IMG/VR virus record: IMGVR_UViG_3300009790_000004
Span: 45,783 to 109,782 of that record
Strand: one strand, 5' to 3'
DNA: 64,000 nucleotides
From: a virus
The position numbers and the translations under genes are program-made. How positions within the stretch are numbered: position 1 is the stretch's first letter; each line of letters starts with the position of its first letter. Under the pieces are notes generated by a model that ran no database searches, had not been told where the DNA came from, and saw only the letters and a program-made list of their open reading frames with translations. Shown piece by piece: positions 16,346-23,489 of this stretch.

Positions 16346-17649
16346 AAAAGATTGCTGTAATTGGTGCTGGTGTTATTGGTATTAATTCTGTCTTACAATT
16401 GATAGAAGAAAGAACTAAATCAGATGCAGAGAATGAATGTAAAATAGTATGGATATATGATACTTCAATAGATATATTTGGTATCGGAGAATCAACAACT
16501 CCATCATTATCAGGACAAATTGCAAGTCCACCTTCATACTTAAGATATGATTCTAAAGATTACTTTGATGCTACGATTAAGTTTGGAAATAGATTTATAG
16601 GATGGGGTAAAAATGGTGGAGATTTTACTAGATATTTTCCAATGTCTCGTGCTGCTATACATTTTGATACGAGATTGTTCAGTAGTTTCTTCATTGAGCA
16701 TTTAAATAGTGAGACTTGTTATAACTTTGAAGCAAGAGATACTAAGATAAAATCAATAATATTTGATGAAGATCCTATTGGTGGACATTGTTTTGGTGTT
16801 CATATTGATGGAGAATCTTATGATTTTGTATTAGATTGTAGTGGTGGTAAATCATTAGTTAATGATGATTATTATTTTGATTCACCATTTGATACATGTA
16901 ATACTGTCCTTGCTACTAGACTACCAGAACCAGCAGATTGGGGTTATACATTAACACAAACCACTCGAAATGGTTGGATGTTTGGTATTCCATTACAGTC
17001 AAGAAGAACCTACGGTTATGCTTACAATTCAAGTGTTACTTCAGAAGAAGAAGCACAACAAGAGTTTAGAAGTTTAGTTCCACAAGAAGGATATCAGTAT
17101 AAGAAATTAACATGGAAACCACGATTCTCTAACTATGTTTTACACCATAGTGGTAGATATGCTCGTAATGGTAATGCACTAGGATTTCTTGATCCATTAG
17201 AAGCATTAGCGGGAATGTATTATGATAAGGTAACAGATAAGACTGCAAAATATGCTCTTGGCGATACATACAATAGTATAGATCTCATCAATAGTATTAA
17301 CAATTGGTATTATCAGGAGATTGTTGGTGATTGGTTATTAAATTCTGCATGGATGTATCATTTTGGATCTGAACATGACACACCATTTTGGCAACAAGTC
17401 TCAAAAAATGCTAAAGATATATTAAACAATAAGGAGATAAATCCTTGTCGATTAATAAGTGATGAACAGACATTTACAGATGATTTGTTTAATATTATTG
17501 GTGACAATCCTGAAATGAAAAAGTTATTTGTACATGATCTTCTTGATGTTGAGTTTACTTTCGATTTCTGTCGAGATTATTATAATTTTATATCATTTAC
17601 TACTGGTATGGGTGCTGAGTATGCTAACAAATTTCCAACATTTACCTAA
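16342..17649 (+). CDS. Flavin-dependent tryptophan halogenase-like protein
   Basis: 435 residues. The N-terminal flavin motif G-A-G-V-I-G is intact (residues 8-13), followed by FGIGESTTPS, K80 in ATIKFGNRFIGWG (matching the catalytic Lys near position 79 of PrnA-type halogenases), and NGWMFGIPL in the place of the WxWxIP signature, with its second Trp replaced by Phe. The family uses FADH2, O2 and chloride or bromide to halogenate an indole ring; a separate flavin reductase is needed. It starts inside the preceding stop (ATGA). Related genes occur in T4-like cyanophages. Substrate unknown. Confidence 0.8.
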   Translation: MKKIAVIGAGVIGINSVLQLIEERTKSDAENECKIVWIYDTSIDIFGIGESTTPSLSGQIASPPSYLRYDSKDYFDATIKFGNRFIGWGKNGGDFTRYFPMSRAAIHFDTRLFSSFFIEHLNSETCYNFEARDTKIKSIIFDEDPIGGHCFGVHIDGESYDFVLDCSGGKSLVNDDYYFDSPFDTCNTVLATRLPEPADWGYTLTQTTRNGWMFGIPLQSRRTYGYAYNSSVTSEEEAQQEFRSLVPQEGYQYKKLTWKPRFSNYVLHHSGRYARNGNALGFLDPLEALAGMYYDKVTDKTAKYALGDTYNSIDLINSINNWYYQEIVGDWLLNSAWMYHFGSEHDTPFWQQVSKNAKDILNNKEINPCRLISDEQTFTDDLFNIIGDNPEMKKLFVHDLLDVEFTFDFCRDYYNFISFTTGMGAEYANKFPTFT

Positions 17650-17652
17650 ATA
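17646..17652 (+). promoter_or_regulatory. Late promoter box CTAAATA
   Basis: CTAAATATTC overlaps the stop of the first halogenase-like gene and lies 20 bases before the ATG at 17673. Its spacing is a little shorter than the other late boxes. Confidence 0.5.
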
Positions 17653-17672
17653 TTCTTACTTAAATTATAACT

Positions 17673-19058
17673 ATGACTAGAAAGATTGCTATTATTGGTG
17701 GTGGTGCTGATGCAATATCAGCAGTAATAAATTGTGTATCTAATAGAGATACAATTGATAGTGTATATCAAGATGATGAAATAGTTTGGATCAGAGATTG
17801 TAGTCATGTTATTGATAACAATTGCATACAAGTTGAGTCTGAATGGACAGAAATAGTAGGAGAAAATACAACATTAAATACTATTCATTTCTCACAATTA
17901 CTAGATGGTAAACAGAAATGGGGTAAGAAGTTTATTGGATTTGGTAATAATACTCCTCACAATTTCATGGTAATGTATGAACCAACACATGTAGGTTGGC
18001 ATTTAGATGAGAAGAAACTTGTTGAATTGTTCTGGAATAATTATACTAACACTGCAAGAAATGTTAGACTAATTGATGCTAATGTACCTAATATTGATGT
18101 CACTGATGATTATGTTAAAGTCCTTGATGAACAATATGATTTTGTAATTGACTGCACTAGAGGTTCAATTTGGGATCATAATTCTTATAGTCAAGCATTA
18201 TATAATCCAACAAATGCAACACTAAGTATTACTGTAGAGAAAGAAGCAGAGTTTAATTATACTGCTCATATTGCTGCAAAGAATGGTTATATAACTGGTA
18301 TTCCTACTAAAGATAGACAAACATGGATATATTCATACGATAAAGATATAACAACTAAGGAAGATGCTACACATGATTTTAATCAATATTGTGAGGTTAG
18401 TAACTATGGGTTGCTAAAATTCAATGAATATGATAAACTGTTATCAGATTATTGTATTCACTCTAACAACAGATATGCTAGATGTGGTCGTGCTTTAGGA
18501 TTTAATGATGAATTAAACAACTTTAAGAATTATCTTGAAGGTGATATTGCGGAAGCAATAGCAATATATTTATTTGAAGATCCAGAGAGACAACAAACAG
18601 AATATCAGAGATTAGATGTTGAAGAAAGATATGATGATGGCAAAACAGATTATGCTTCATCACTTGGATTTTATCTACAGTTCGGTTCACAACACAAGAC
18701 AAAATTCTGGGAACAAACTAGAATAAATGCTTGTCATACTTTGGAGAACAGAAAATACTTTGATATATCTGAGAATCTTATACAACATGATTATCTTAAA
18801 ATGAATGAACTTATTCCATTACATGAGAATATTCGTTTAGATTATTTTAGGAGATTAGCAGAAGATGAACAGCGTATGAGGCAAAAGATGACTGCAAACT
18901 CTGATGAACCTTACAGATTGTTAGGTAGTTATCAGATATTTACAGAGACTATTAATGGATTAGGTGCTCCATATGCACATAAATTTCCATTAATGACTGA
19001 ACTTATCCCACCAAAAGAACCATTTGGAGAGATTAATTTAGACCCTATTATATTATGA
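17673..19058 (+). CDS. Degenerate halogenase-like flavoprotein paralogue
   Basis: 461 residues, a diverged relative of the gene just upstream. The fold order is kept: N-terminal Rossmann start (KIAIIGGG), a KWGKKFIGFGN segment keeping the equivalent Lys (K82), VIDCTRGSIWDHNSY, HSNNRYARCGRALGF, and GLGAPYAHKFP near the end. Key signatures are lost: GxGxxG reads GGGADA, GES is replaced by VES, and the WxWxIP region reads YITGIP. It may bind flavin poorly or have a structural role. It ends by overlapping the next ATG by 4 bases. Confidence 0.72.
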   Translation: MTRKIAIIGGGADAISAVINCVSNRDTIDSVYQDDEIVWIRDCSHVIDNNCIQVESEWTEIVGENTTLNTIHFSQLLDGKQKWGKKFIGFGNNTPHNFMVMYEPTHVGWHLDEKKLVELFWNNYTNTARNVRLIDANVPNIDVTDDYVKVLDEQYDFVIDCTRGSIWDHNSYSQALYNPTNATLSITVEKEAEFNYTAHIAAKNGYITGIPTKDRQTWIYSYDKDITTKEDATHDFNQYCEVSNYGLLKFNEYDKLLSDYCIHSNNRYARCGRALGFNDELNNFKNYLEGDIAEAIAIYLFEDPERQQTEYQRLDVEERYDDGKTDYASSLGFYLQFGSQHKTKFWEQTRINACHTLENRKYFDISENLIQHDYLKMNELIPLHENIRLDYFRRLAEDEQRMRQKMTANSDEPYRLLGSYQIFTETINGLGAPYAHKFPLMTELIPPKEPFGEINLDPIIL

Positions 19059-19393
19059 CTCCCGATAGACATGATTTTCCTATTATAGGAGATTTCTATA
19101 CTAAAGCAGAAGTGGATCAAATGATTGCTGATGCACTGGCAGAAGCAAGAGCAATAGATGAAGAATCTATGCGTAAACATAACAGAACTGCAACTATTAT
19201 TAGTATGATATTAGGGTTTATATGTTTAGCATTATTTGTAGATGGATTGTTAAGAATATTAGGTATTATTCCACCATTTATGGATTTAGATGTTAATGTT
19301 ATTGATGATATTATAGATAAGGTGGAGAGTGATATTATGCCACTCGTTCAAGATACAGCAACAAAAGCACAACGGTACATTCCAGGAAGATGA
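19055..19393 (+). CDS. Small membrane protein, one transmembrane helix
   Basis: 112 residues: a soluble N-terminus with a helical segment (YTKAEVDQMIADALAEARA), one transmembrane helix at about residues 48-68 (IISMILGFICLALFVDGLL), and an amphipathic acidic tail. ATGA-type overlaps link it to genes on both sides. It is first in a run of membrane proteins that includes the PsbN-like one. Function unknown. Confidence 0.72.
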   Translation: MTPDRHDFPIIGDFYTKAEVDQMIADALAEARAIDEESMRKHNRTATIISMILGFICLALFVDGLLRILGIIPPFMDLDVNVIDDIIDKVESDIMPLVQDTATKAQRYIPGR

Positions 19394-19674
19394 CTTTTCT
19401 AATCGCTATTATGTCATTCGCAAACTTTGTATTCTATCCTTTAGTGGTAGGTTCAATTATTGCTGTTATTATCGAACAGATATTGAGAGCAAGAGGTGAT
19501 GATGATAACCCACAAGATGTGAGAAATGTAGTCATATCAATGGGTATCAGGAAATATCTTATTAGACAAGCATGGTTATTTAATATAATATGGTTTGTTG
19601 GTTATTTTATTCTTATGTTTACAATAGGTAGACAAGGACAACAACCAATGCCTGATCTTATTTGGCAAGGATAA
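19390..19674 (+). CDS. Small membrane protein, two transmembrane helices
   Basis: 94 residues with hydrophobic helices at about residues 3-30 (IMSFANFVFYPLVVGSIIAV) and 62-80 (LFNIIWFVGYFILMFTI), separated by a charged loop (RARGDDDNPQDVR). Both ends overlap neighbours by 1 to 4 bases. No family recognised. Confidence 0.72.
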   Translation: MTFLIAIMSFANFVFYPLVVGSIIAVIIEQILRARGDDDNPQDVRNVVISMGIRKYLIRQAWLFNIIWFVGYFILMFTIGRQGQQPMPDLIWQG

Positions 19675-19826
19675 TGATTTTAGTTATTATAATAGTATCA
19701 TTATTACTCTTATTAGTTGTTGGTGGACTTTACCTTACATTTGGTAGTGGTAGTAAACAATTAAGAGATCCTATTGATGAACATGCTAAAATGCACGAGT
19801 TAGGTATAGCACATAAACATGATTAA
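19674..19826 (+). CDS. psbN: PsbN-like photosystem II assembly protein
   Basis: A 50-residue protein. Residues 1-22 form a single hydrophobic helix (MILVIIIVSLLLLLVVGGLY). This is followed by LTFGSGSKQLRDPIDEH, which closely matches the PsbN signature as I remember it, an aromatic-x-x-FG-x-x-S-(K/R)-x-L-x-DP-(F)-(E/D)-(E/D)H, directly after one transmembrane helix. It has a C-terminal extension of about ten residues (KMHELGIAHKHD). PsbN helps assemble or repair photosystem II but is not a stable subunit. The start overlaps the previous stop (TAATG). If real, it would be an auxiliary photosynthesis gene beside other membrane proteins. Length and motif agree well; only homology search can settle it. 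Confidence 0.68.
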   Translation: MILVIIIVSLLLLLVVGGLYLTFGSGSKQLRDPIDEHAKMHELGIAHKHD

Positions 19827-19947
19827 CTTATCTCCTGATTCATTAAGAATACTCGCTATAATGATATTAGGGTTAATATGGTTTTATTTGGTTATAGAAC
19901 AAATTGCAGTTAATTCAACTCAGAAAGATGACAATGAACCCAGATAA
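19819..19947 (+). CDS. 42-residue single-pass membrane protein
   Basis: Translates to MINLSPDSLRILAIMILGLI and a short polar tail ending NEPR. One hydrophobic helix spans about residues 10-26. It overlaps the PsbN-like gene by 8 bases. Function unknown. Confidence 0.55.
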   Translation: MINLSPDSLRILAIMILGLIWFYLVIEQIAVNSTQKDDNEPR

Positions 19948-20149
19948 TATTCCATTAAGGAATACATCACAAGAATTTGAATATGAGAAAATATCAAGAG
20001 AAATAGATCGTTGTAATGATGTGAAAGAATTGCAGACAATGTGTAAGTTTTTAGTTAAATTAGAGATGAAAACTAGAGAGAATTATAGTATTATGATTGC
20101 TGATACTCTTGACGCAATGAATTTAGATCTACCACAGGACACTTTATAA
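19934..20149 (+). CDS. Small helical protein, unknown (weak NblA-like pattern)
   Basis: About 71 residues from MNPDNIPLRN; the ATG at 19928 is an alternative, while 19904 is less likely because it lies well inside the previous gene. The core is strongly helical and charged (FEYEKISREIDRCNDVKELQ, then CKFLVKLEMKTRENY). The QEF...FLVKL pattern faintly recalls NblA phycobilisome-degradation adaptors, but spacing differs and I would not name it on that. AGAAAG 6 bases before 19934 may be the ribosome site. Confidence 0.6.
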   Translation: MNPDNIPLRNTSQEFEYEKISREIDRCNDVKELQTMCKFLVKLEMKTRENYSIMIADTLDAMNLDLPQDTL

Positions 20150-20207
20150 ACTGTCTGTTTTATGTAAAGAGTTGTTACAATACCATTTCTTGTCAACCAT
20201 TGTCCTT

Positions 20208-20213
20208 TATAAT
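20208..20213 (+). promoter_or_regulatory. Early promoter -10 TATAAT
   Basis: TATAAT 29 bases before the ATG at 20243 in the gap after 20149. No convincing -35 is seen at normal spacing (TTGTCA ends 12 bases upstream). Confidence 0.55.
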
Positions 20214-20242
20214 ATGGGAGTACAAGCGAATTTTAACTACCT

Positions 20243-20689
20243 ATGCCAACTGCATCTACAGCGAAAACAACAACAACTCGCAAAAGACGCACACGCAAAA
20301 CTACCACTCCAAAATCAACTGCTAAGGTTATTAAGGAGATTCAAGCAGTTTTAGATGCACCAACACCTAAATCTCTTGATAAGGTACAACCAACAGTTAA
20401 AAAGACACCTGTAAAGAGAACTCCTAAAGCAAAAGTTTCCACTCCTAAATATCAGCAACCTGTTGAGATTAAGAAAGTGACTGAAACTAAAGCAACTAAA
20501 GTTCGTCCTGCTAAACCAAATCTAACCATTGCAGATTACACTGCTGATATTAAAGTTAGATGGGAAATTCATCAGTGGGAAACACAAGAACTTTGGAATG
20601 ATGTAGTTAAAGGTTATAACAATGCTAAACCATTTGTTATTAAATCTGTTGATTATGTCAAGGAGTCCTACAACAGAGCATTTAACTAG
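20243..20689 (+). CDS. Basic Lys/Thr/Pro-rich (histone H1-like) protein
   Basis: 148 residues. The first ~100 are low complexity and strongly basic, with TTRKRRTRKTTTPK, VKKTPVKRTPKAK and PAKP repeats resembling histone H1 tails. The last ~50 are a compact Trp/Tyr-rich helical segment (KVRWEIHQWETQELWNDVVK). A nucleic-acid-binding role is inferred from charge. It has its own early promoter and an intrinsic terminator, so it forms a single-gene transcription unit. Confidence 0.72.
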   Translation: MPTASTAKTTTTRKRRTRKTTTPKSTAKVIKEIQAVLDAPTPKSLDKVQPTVKKTPVKRTPKAKVSTPKYQQPVEIKKVTETKATKVRPAKPNLTIADYTADIKVRWEIHQWETQELWNDVVKGYNNAKPFVIKSVDYVKESYNRAFN

Positions 20690-20700
20690 ACCAGTTAACA

Positions 20701-20709
20701 AAGTGTCAC
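20701..20709 (+). promoter_or_regulatory. AAGTGTCAC box of a regulatory cassette
   Basis: Directly after the stop of the basic protein gene lies ACCAGTTAACAAAGTGTCAC (20690-20709), repeated with one change at 26745-26764. It precedes a terminator hairpin and a TATAAT box 30 bases on. Confidence 0.6.
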
Positions 20710-20711
20710 CC

Positions 20712-20735
20712 AACCCCTTCACAGGGGTTTTTTTA
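20712..20735 (+). terminator. Intrinsic terminator
   Basis: Stem AACCCCT / AGGGGTT with loop TCAC, followed directly by a run of T. It ends the basic protein transcript and lies just before a new TATAAT box. Confidence 0.85.
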
Positions 20736-20739
20736 TTGC

Positions 20740-20745
20740 TATAAT
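20740..20745 (+). promoter_or_regulatory. Early promoter -10 TATAAT for the structured RNA locus
   Basis: TATAAT 31 bases downstream of AAGTGTCAC. A start site 6-7 bases on would fall at about 20751-20752, exactly where the 9-bp closing helix of the RNA begins. A weak -35 (TTCACA, 20718-20723) overlaps the terminator. Confidence 0.6.
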
Positions 20746-20751
20746 AAGAAT

Positions 20752-20912
20752 GTTGAGGGATATGTGGTTCCTATGCCCGAAAACTCACCTGACGGTAACT
20801 GATTCGCTCATCCGCAGTAATTGAGTTAGTAGGGGTTCAGGTGTAAGCGATTCCCATAGGGTAAATTTGGGCATAGTAGGTGAAACCTCTGTTGATGCCC
20901 CACTCCCTCAAC
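20752..20912 (+). ncRNA. Putative structured noncoding RNA or leader (~160 nt)
   Basis: No sensible reading frame is present. Perfect long-range helices nest in a rod: GTTGAGGGA (20752-20760) with TCCCTCAAC (20904-20912); GTGG (20764-20767) with CCAC (20900-20903); CTATGCCC (20771-20778) with GGGCATAG (20869-20876); CACCTGA (20786-20792) with TCAGGTG (20837-20843). Some arms have a second partner: CCTATG (20770-20775) with CATAGG (20855-20860), and CACCT with AGGTG (20878-20882), so two folds are possible. The rod shape recalls 6S RNA; it could instead be a switch in the leader of the gene at 20986. Confidence 0.6.
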
Positions 20913-20918
20913 TGCTGC

Positions 20919-20964
20919 ATGTCCCTTTGGTGGTTTCAGACATGGAGGCGATAGGAAACCACCA
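20919..20964 (+). ncRNA. Possible H-type pseudoknot upstream of the gene at 20986
   Basis: CATGTC (20919-20924) pairs with GACATG (20939-20944), and TGGTGGTTTC (20928-20937) pairs with GAAACCACCA (20955-20964). The two helices interleave as in an H-type pseudoknot, with linkers of 3, 1 and 10 bases. The 10-base linker holds the GAGGCGATAG segment. No T-run follows, so it is not a terminator. Confidence 0.5.
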
Positions 20965-20985
20965 CAATATTGTACACAATTCCAC

Positions 20986-21690
20986 ATGAATTCCACACTC
21001 GCTGGCAAAAAAGCAAAAGCAGATGGACACAAATATGAGGTGGATTGTGTTGCAATGTTAAATAAACTCTTCGGTGGCGATCATGCTACTGATGGGAGAC
21101 CACAGACTAAAGTAGATGTATATGATAAGGAAGGAGTTAACACTTATTCAGTCAAAAATGTATCAAAAAACCACACTCAAGTGGCATTATTGTCCAGTCA
21201 AAAGTTTATAGATCATTTCAATCTTACTGATTCTGGATGTGAACGATTCATCAATATGTTCTTTGGATATTATAACAAAGAACTACAATCTATTGTTGAA
21301 AGTAAGCATCCAGAATTGTCTCTAAGTGATGCTGAGATAAGACAAAATAGGGTCTATAAGAATAACATATCAGATAGTATTATAGATGAGTTCTTAACAT
21401 TTATGAACTCAAATAAGATAGAGATATTTGATATTATTGTGAGGCGAGGGTTCAATGGTGATGCAGTTAATCATATAATATGGAGGAATAAAATAACAAC
21501 TTCTGTTAATATTATAGATGTTGAATCCCTTGCTTCATTGGTAGAAAATGGTATTTGGAAAATAAATAATACTACATTAGAGTTTAGAACTGCTGATAAC
21601 ATTAAACTATTTCATTTACAAATGAAAGGAAGTGGCAAGAAATATAATAGTGGTTATCATGGTATGATGTTTCACATGTATTGGAGTTAA
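20986..21690 (+). CDS. Hypothetical protein, possible PD-(D/E)xK-type nuclease
   Basis: 234 residues. The N-terminal third reads like a nuclease core: helix with E18 (GHKYEVDCVAMLNKLFG), D44 on a strand (TKVDVYDKEG) and K57 in YSVKNVSK. The usual acidic residue two before the Lys is Ser, so the site may be altered or my alignment wrong. The C-terminal half is mixed helix and strand, ending in an aromatic HGMMFHMYWS. There is no Shine-Dalgarno near the ATG, and the start lies 21 bases after a possible pseudoknot. Confidence 0.6.
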   Translation: MNSTLAGKKAKADGHKYEVDCVAMLNKLFGGDHATDGRPQTKVDVYDKEGVNTYSVKNVSKNHTQVALLSSQKFIDHFNLTDSGCERFINMFFGYYNKELQSIVESKHPELSLSDAEIRQNRVYKNNISDSIIDEFLTFMNSNKIEIFDIIVRRGFNGDAVNHIIWRNKITTSVNIIDVESLASLVENGIWKINNTTLEFRTADNIKLFHLQMKGSGKKYNSGYHGMMFHMYWS

Positions 21691-21693
21691 TTA

Positions 21694-21852
21694 ATGCTAA
21701 CAACTACTAATACTGATTATCACTCTGAGTATTGGATTATGAATCAACATATACATCCAAATGCTAGACTAGATAATAAAGAAGACATTAAATCTATAGA
21801 TAATAATATTAGTAACCCAAACCGTAATTTATTAATTAAGTATGTCAATTAA
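21694..21852 (+). CDS. 52-residue protein, unknown function
   Basis: Begins MLTTTNTDYHSEYWIMNQHI; polar, Asn-rich, no membrane segment. It starts 3 bases after the previous stop and overlaps the next ATG by 11 bases. It is only supported by packing and frame openness. Confidence 0.45.
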   Translation: MLTTTNTDYHSEYWIMNQHIHPNARLDNKEDIKSIDNNISNPNRNLLIKYVN

Positions 21853-22012
21853 GGGTACACACGACATTTATCACGAAGAAATAGAGATATGGAAGAGTAG
21901 ATTTTACTCTCTATATCATTGGGTAGAGCAACAAGAATTTAGCGAAGAGTTCCCATTATCTGAGGTAGTGGACACTCAAGAAACTGTCTATACATCATCA
22001 AAATACAAATAA
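21842..22012 (+). CDS. 56-residue acidic protein, unknown function
   Basis: Begins MSIKGTHDIYHEEIEIWKSR; acidic with aromatic residues (FYSLYHWVEQQEF) suggesting a small helical fold. It ends 8 bases before a TATACT promoter box for the helicase gene. Confidence 0.55.
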   Translation: MSIKGTHDIYHEEIEIWKSRFYSLYHWVEQQEFSEEFPLSEVVDTQETVYTSSKYK

Positions 22013-22020
22013 CATAATGC

Positions 22021-22026
22021 TATACT
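22021..22026 (+). promoter_or_regulatory. Early promoter -10 TATACT
   Basis: TATACT lies 23 bases before the TTG start of the helicase gene. No clear -35 is visible. Confidence 0.45.
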
Positions 22027-22049
22027 GACTATATGGTCAGGAAAACAAT

Positions 22050-23321
22050 TTGATTAAACTTCGGTCTCATCAGTCTCGTGCTTTAGACAAACTAAAGTCA
22101 AGAGATAAGGGTTGTGTCTATGTTCCTACTGGTGGTGGCAAGACTATCATCATGTTAGAGGATTTAGTACAACGATTACAGAGTGCTCATTCACCACAAA
22201 CAGTGGTAATCGTAGCACCTAGAATATTACTTGCTGGTCAATTATGTTCTGAATTCTTAGAATATATTGATGGCAATTCTGATTTCGATTATGATAACAA
22301 CTATAACATATTACATGTTCATAGTGGTGAAACTGTTTACGATTCATCTACTAAATCAGATTATATAAGAGAATGGGTGATAGATAGAAACTTTCTAATT
22401 CAACATTCAATTATATTTTCCACTTATCATTCTTTGGGTAGAATTGTTGACTCTGAAATAGATGTTGATGTATTATATTGTGATGAAGCACATAACGCAA
22501 CACAAAAACATCATTTTGTGGGAGTTGCTGCTACATCAACAAATGCAACTAACAGTTATTTCTTTACAGCAACACCCAAATATACTAGAGGTGGATGTAA
22601 TCGTGGCATGAACAATGTTGATGTGTTTGGTAATACTTTAATTAGTGTACCTGCACCTGAACTTGTTAACAATGGGAGTATAATACCACCCAAATTAGTA
22701 GTACATGAAACTGAACATGTACGCACTAAGTATAACGCACATGATGTAGATCGTGAGATGGTATTAGAAATCATTGATGATTTACAAGAAGAAGAATCAG
22801 CAAAAGTGTTAGTTGCTGCCCCTAATACTAAAGTATTATGGAATATGCTATCACAAACTGATATTTTGCATATTTTAAAATGTAAGGGGTATGATATACT
22901 TCATATCACATCTAAGCATGGTGCATATATTAATAGAAAGAAAGTTGGTAGGGATAAATTCTTTCAAACTCTAACAGATTGGGGTAAGGATGATGATAAA
23001 AAGTTTATCGTATTTCATTACTCAATATTATCTGAAGGGATCAATGTTCCAGGATTAACTCATACTATTCTATTAAGAAATCTACCTGTTATTGAAATGG
23101 CACAGACAATAGGTAGAGTTATTCGCCTACATAAAGATGACGCAAAAGATATTGCCAACGGTAATATTGCTGCTGGTAATTATCAATTATATCGTAAATC
23201 TCATGGAGTCGTAACTGTGCCATTATGCGGTAAAGCATCTCTGGCAACTAGGAATAGACTACAAAAGATAATTGAATTAATCTTTGAAGATGGTCTCCCT
23301 GCTCACTCATTCGCATATTAA
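22050..23321 (+). CDS. uvsW: UvsW-like superfamily II DNA/RNA helicase
   Basis: 423 residues. Motifs in order: Q-like LRSHQSRAL, Walker A PTGGGKT (residues 26-32), DEAH box in YCDEAHNAT (about 145), motif III FFTATP (about 172), and motif VI QTIGRVIRLHK (about 349-359). In T4, UvsW unwinds R-loops and branched DNA and moves replication from origin-dependent to recombination-dependent. It is shorter than T4 UvsW and seems to lack its N-terminal domain. The start is TTG: the upstream ATG at 22033 runs into TGA, and CAGGAAAA provides a ribosome site 7 bases before TTG. Confidence 0.82.
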   Translation: MIKLRSHQSRALDKLKSRDKGCVYVPTGGGKTIIMLEDLVQRLQSAHSPQTVVIVAPRILLAGQLCSEFLEYIDGNSDFDYDNNYNILHVHSGETVYDSSTKSDYIREWVIDRNFLIQHSIIFSTYHSLGRIVDSEIDVDVLYCDEAHNATQKHHFVGVAATSTNATNSYFFTATPKYTRGGCNRGMNNVDVFGNTLISVPAPELVNNGSIIPPKLVVHETEHVRTKYNAHDVDREMVLEIIDDLQEEESAKVLVAAPNTKVLWNMLSQTDILHILKCKGYDILHITSKHGAYINRKKVGRDKFFQTLTDWGKDDDKKFIVFHYSILSEGINVPGLTHTILLRNLPVIEMAQTIGRVIRLHKDDAKDIANGNIAAGNYQLYRKSHGVVTVPLCGKASLATRNRLQKIIELIFEDGLPAHSFAY

Positions 23322-23323
23322 CA

Positions 23324-23485
23324 ATGGCAAAGTATTTACACACAATTTATTATAAGAATAACGGTGGTTCTACATTAGAATCTACTATTATTGCTGAAAC
23401 ACCAGATGATGCTAAATCATCATTTATTGCAAGCAATCCAAATGCTTCAATAGACAAAATCCTAACAACTGTACCTGCTAAGTAA
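23324..23485 (+). CDS. 53-residue protein, unknown; paralogue of next gene
   Basis: Begins MAKYLHTIYYKNNGGSTLES. The pattern T-P-D-D-A-K...I..S-N-P-N-A-S-I-D-K-I is echoed in the next gene (N-P-D-G-A-K-Q...Y-G-N-V-D-I-K-R-V), suggesting a small beta-alpha-beta module duplicated in tandem. It starts 2 bases after the helicase stop and is likely co-transcribed with it. Confidence 0.6.
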   Translation: MAKYLHTIYYKNNGGSTLESTIIAETPDDAKSSFIASNPNASIDKILTTVPAK

Positions 23486-23489
23486 CATC

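Noticed and set aside
20761-20823. 20-codon frame (ATG at 20762) in the structured RNA
   Set aside because: The GAGGG upstream is too close to the ATG and the sequence is explained by base pairing.
20786-20840. Resemblance to glutamine (glnA / downstream-peptide) riboswitch segments (CGCTCATCC and GTTAGTAGG)
   Set aside because: The key segments are in the wrong order or differ at several fixed positions; similarity is too weak to name.
20826-21032. 68-residue minus-strand ORF across the structured RNA
   Set aside because: Overlaps paired RNA segments and the start of the next gene; no promoter on that strand.
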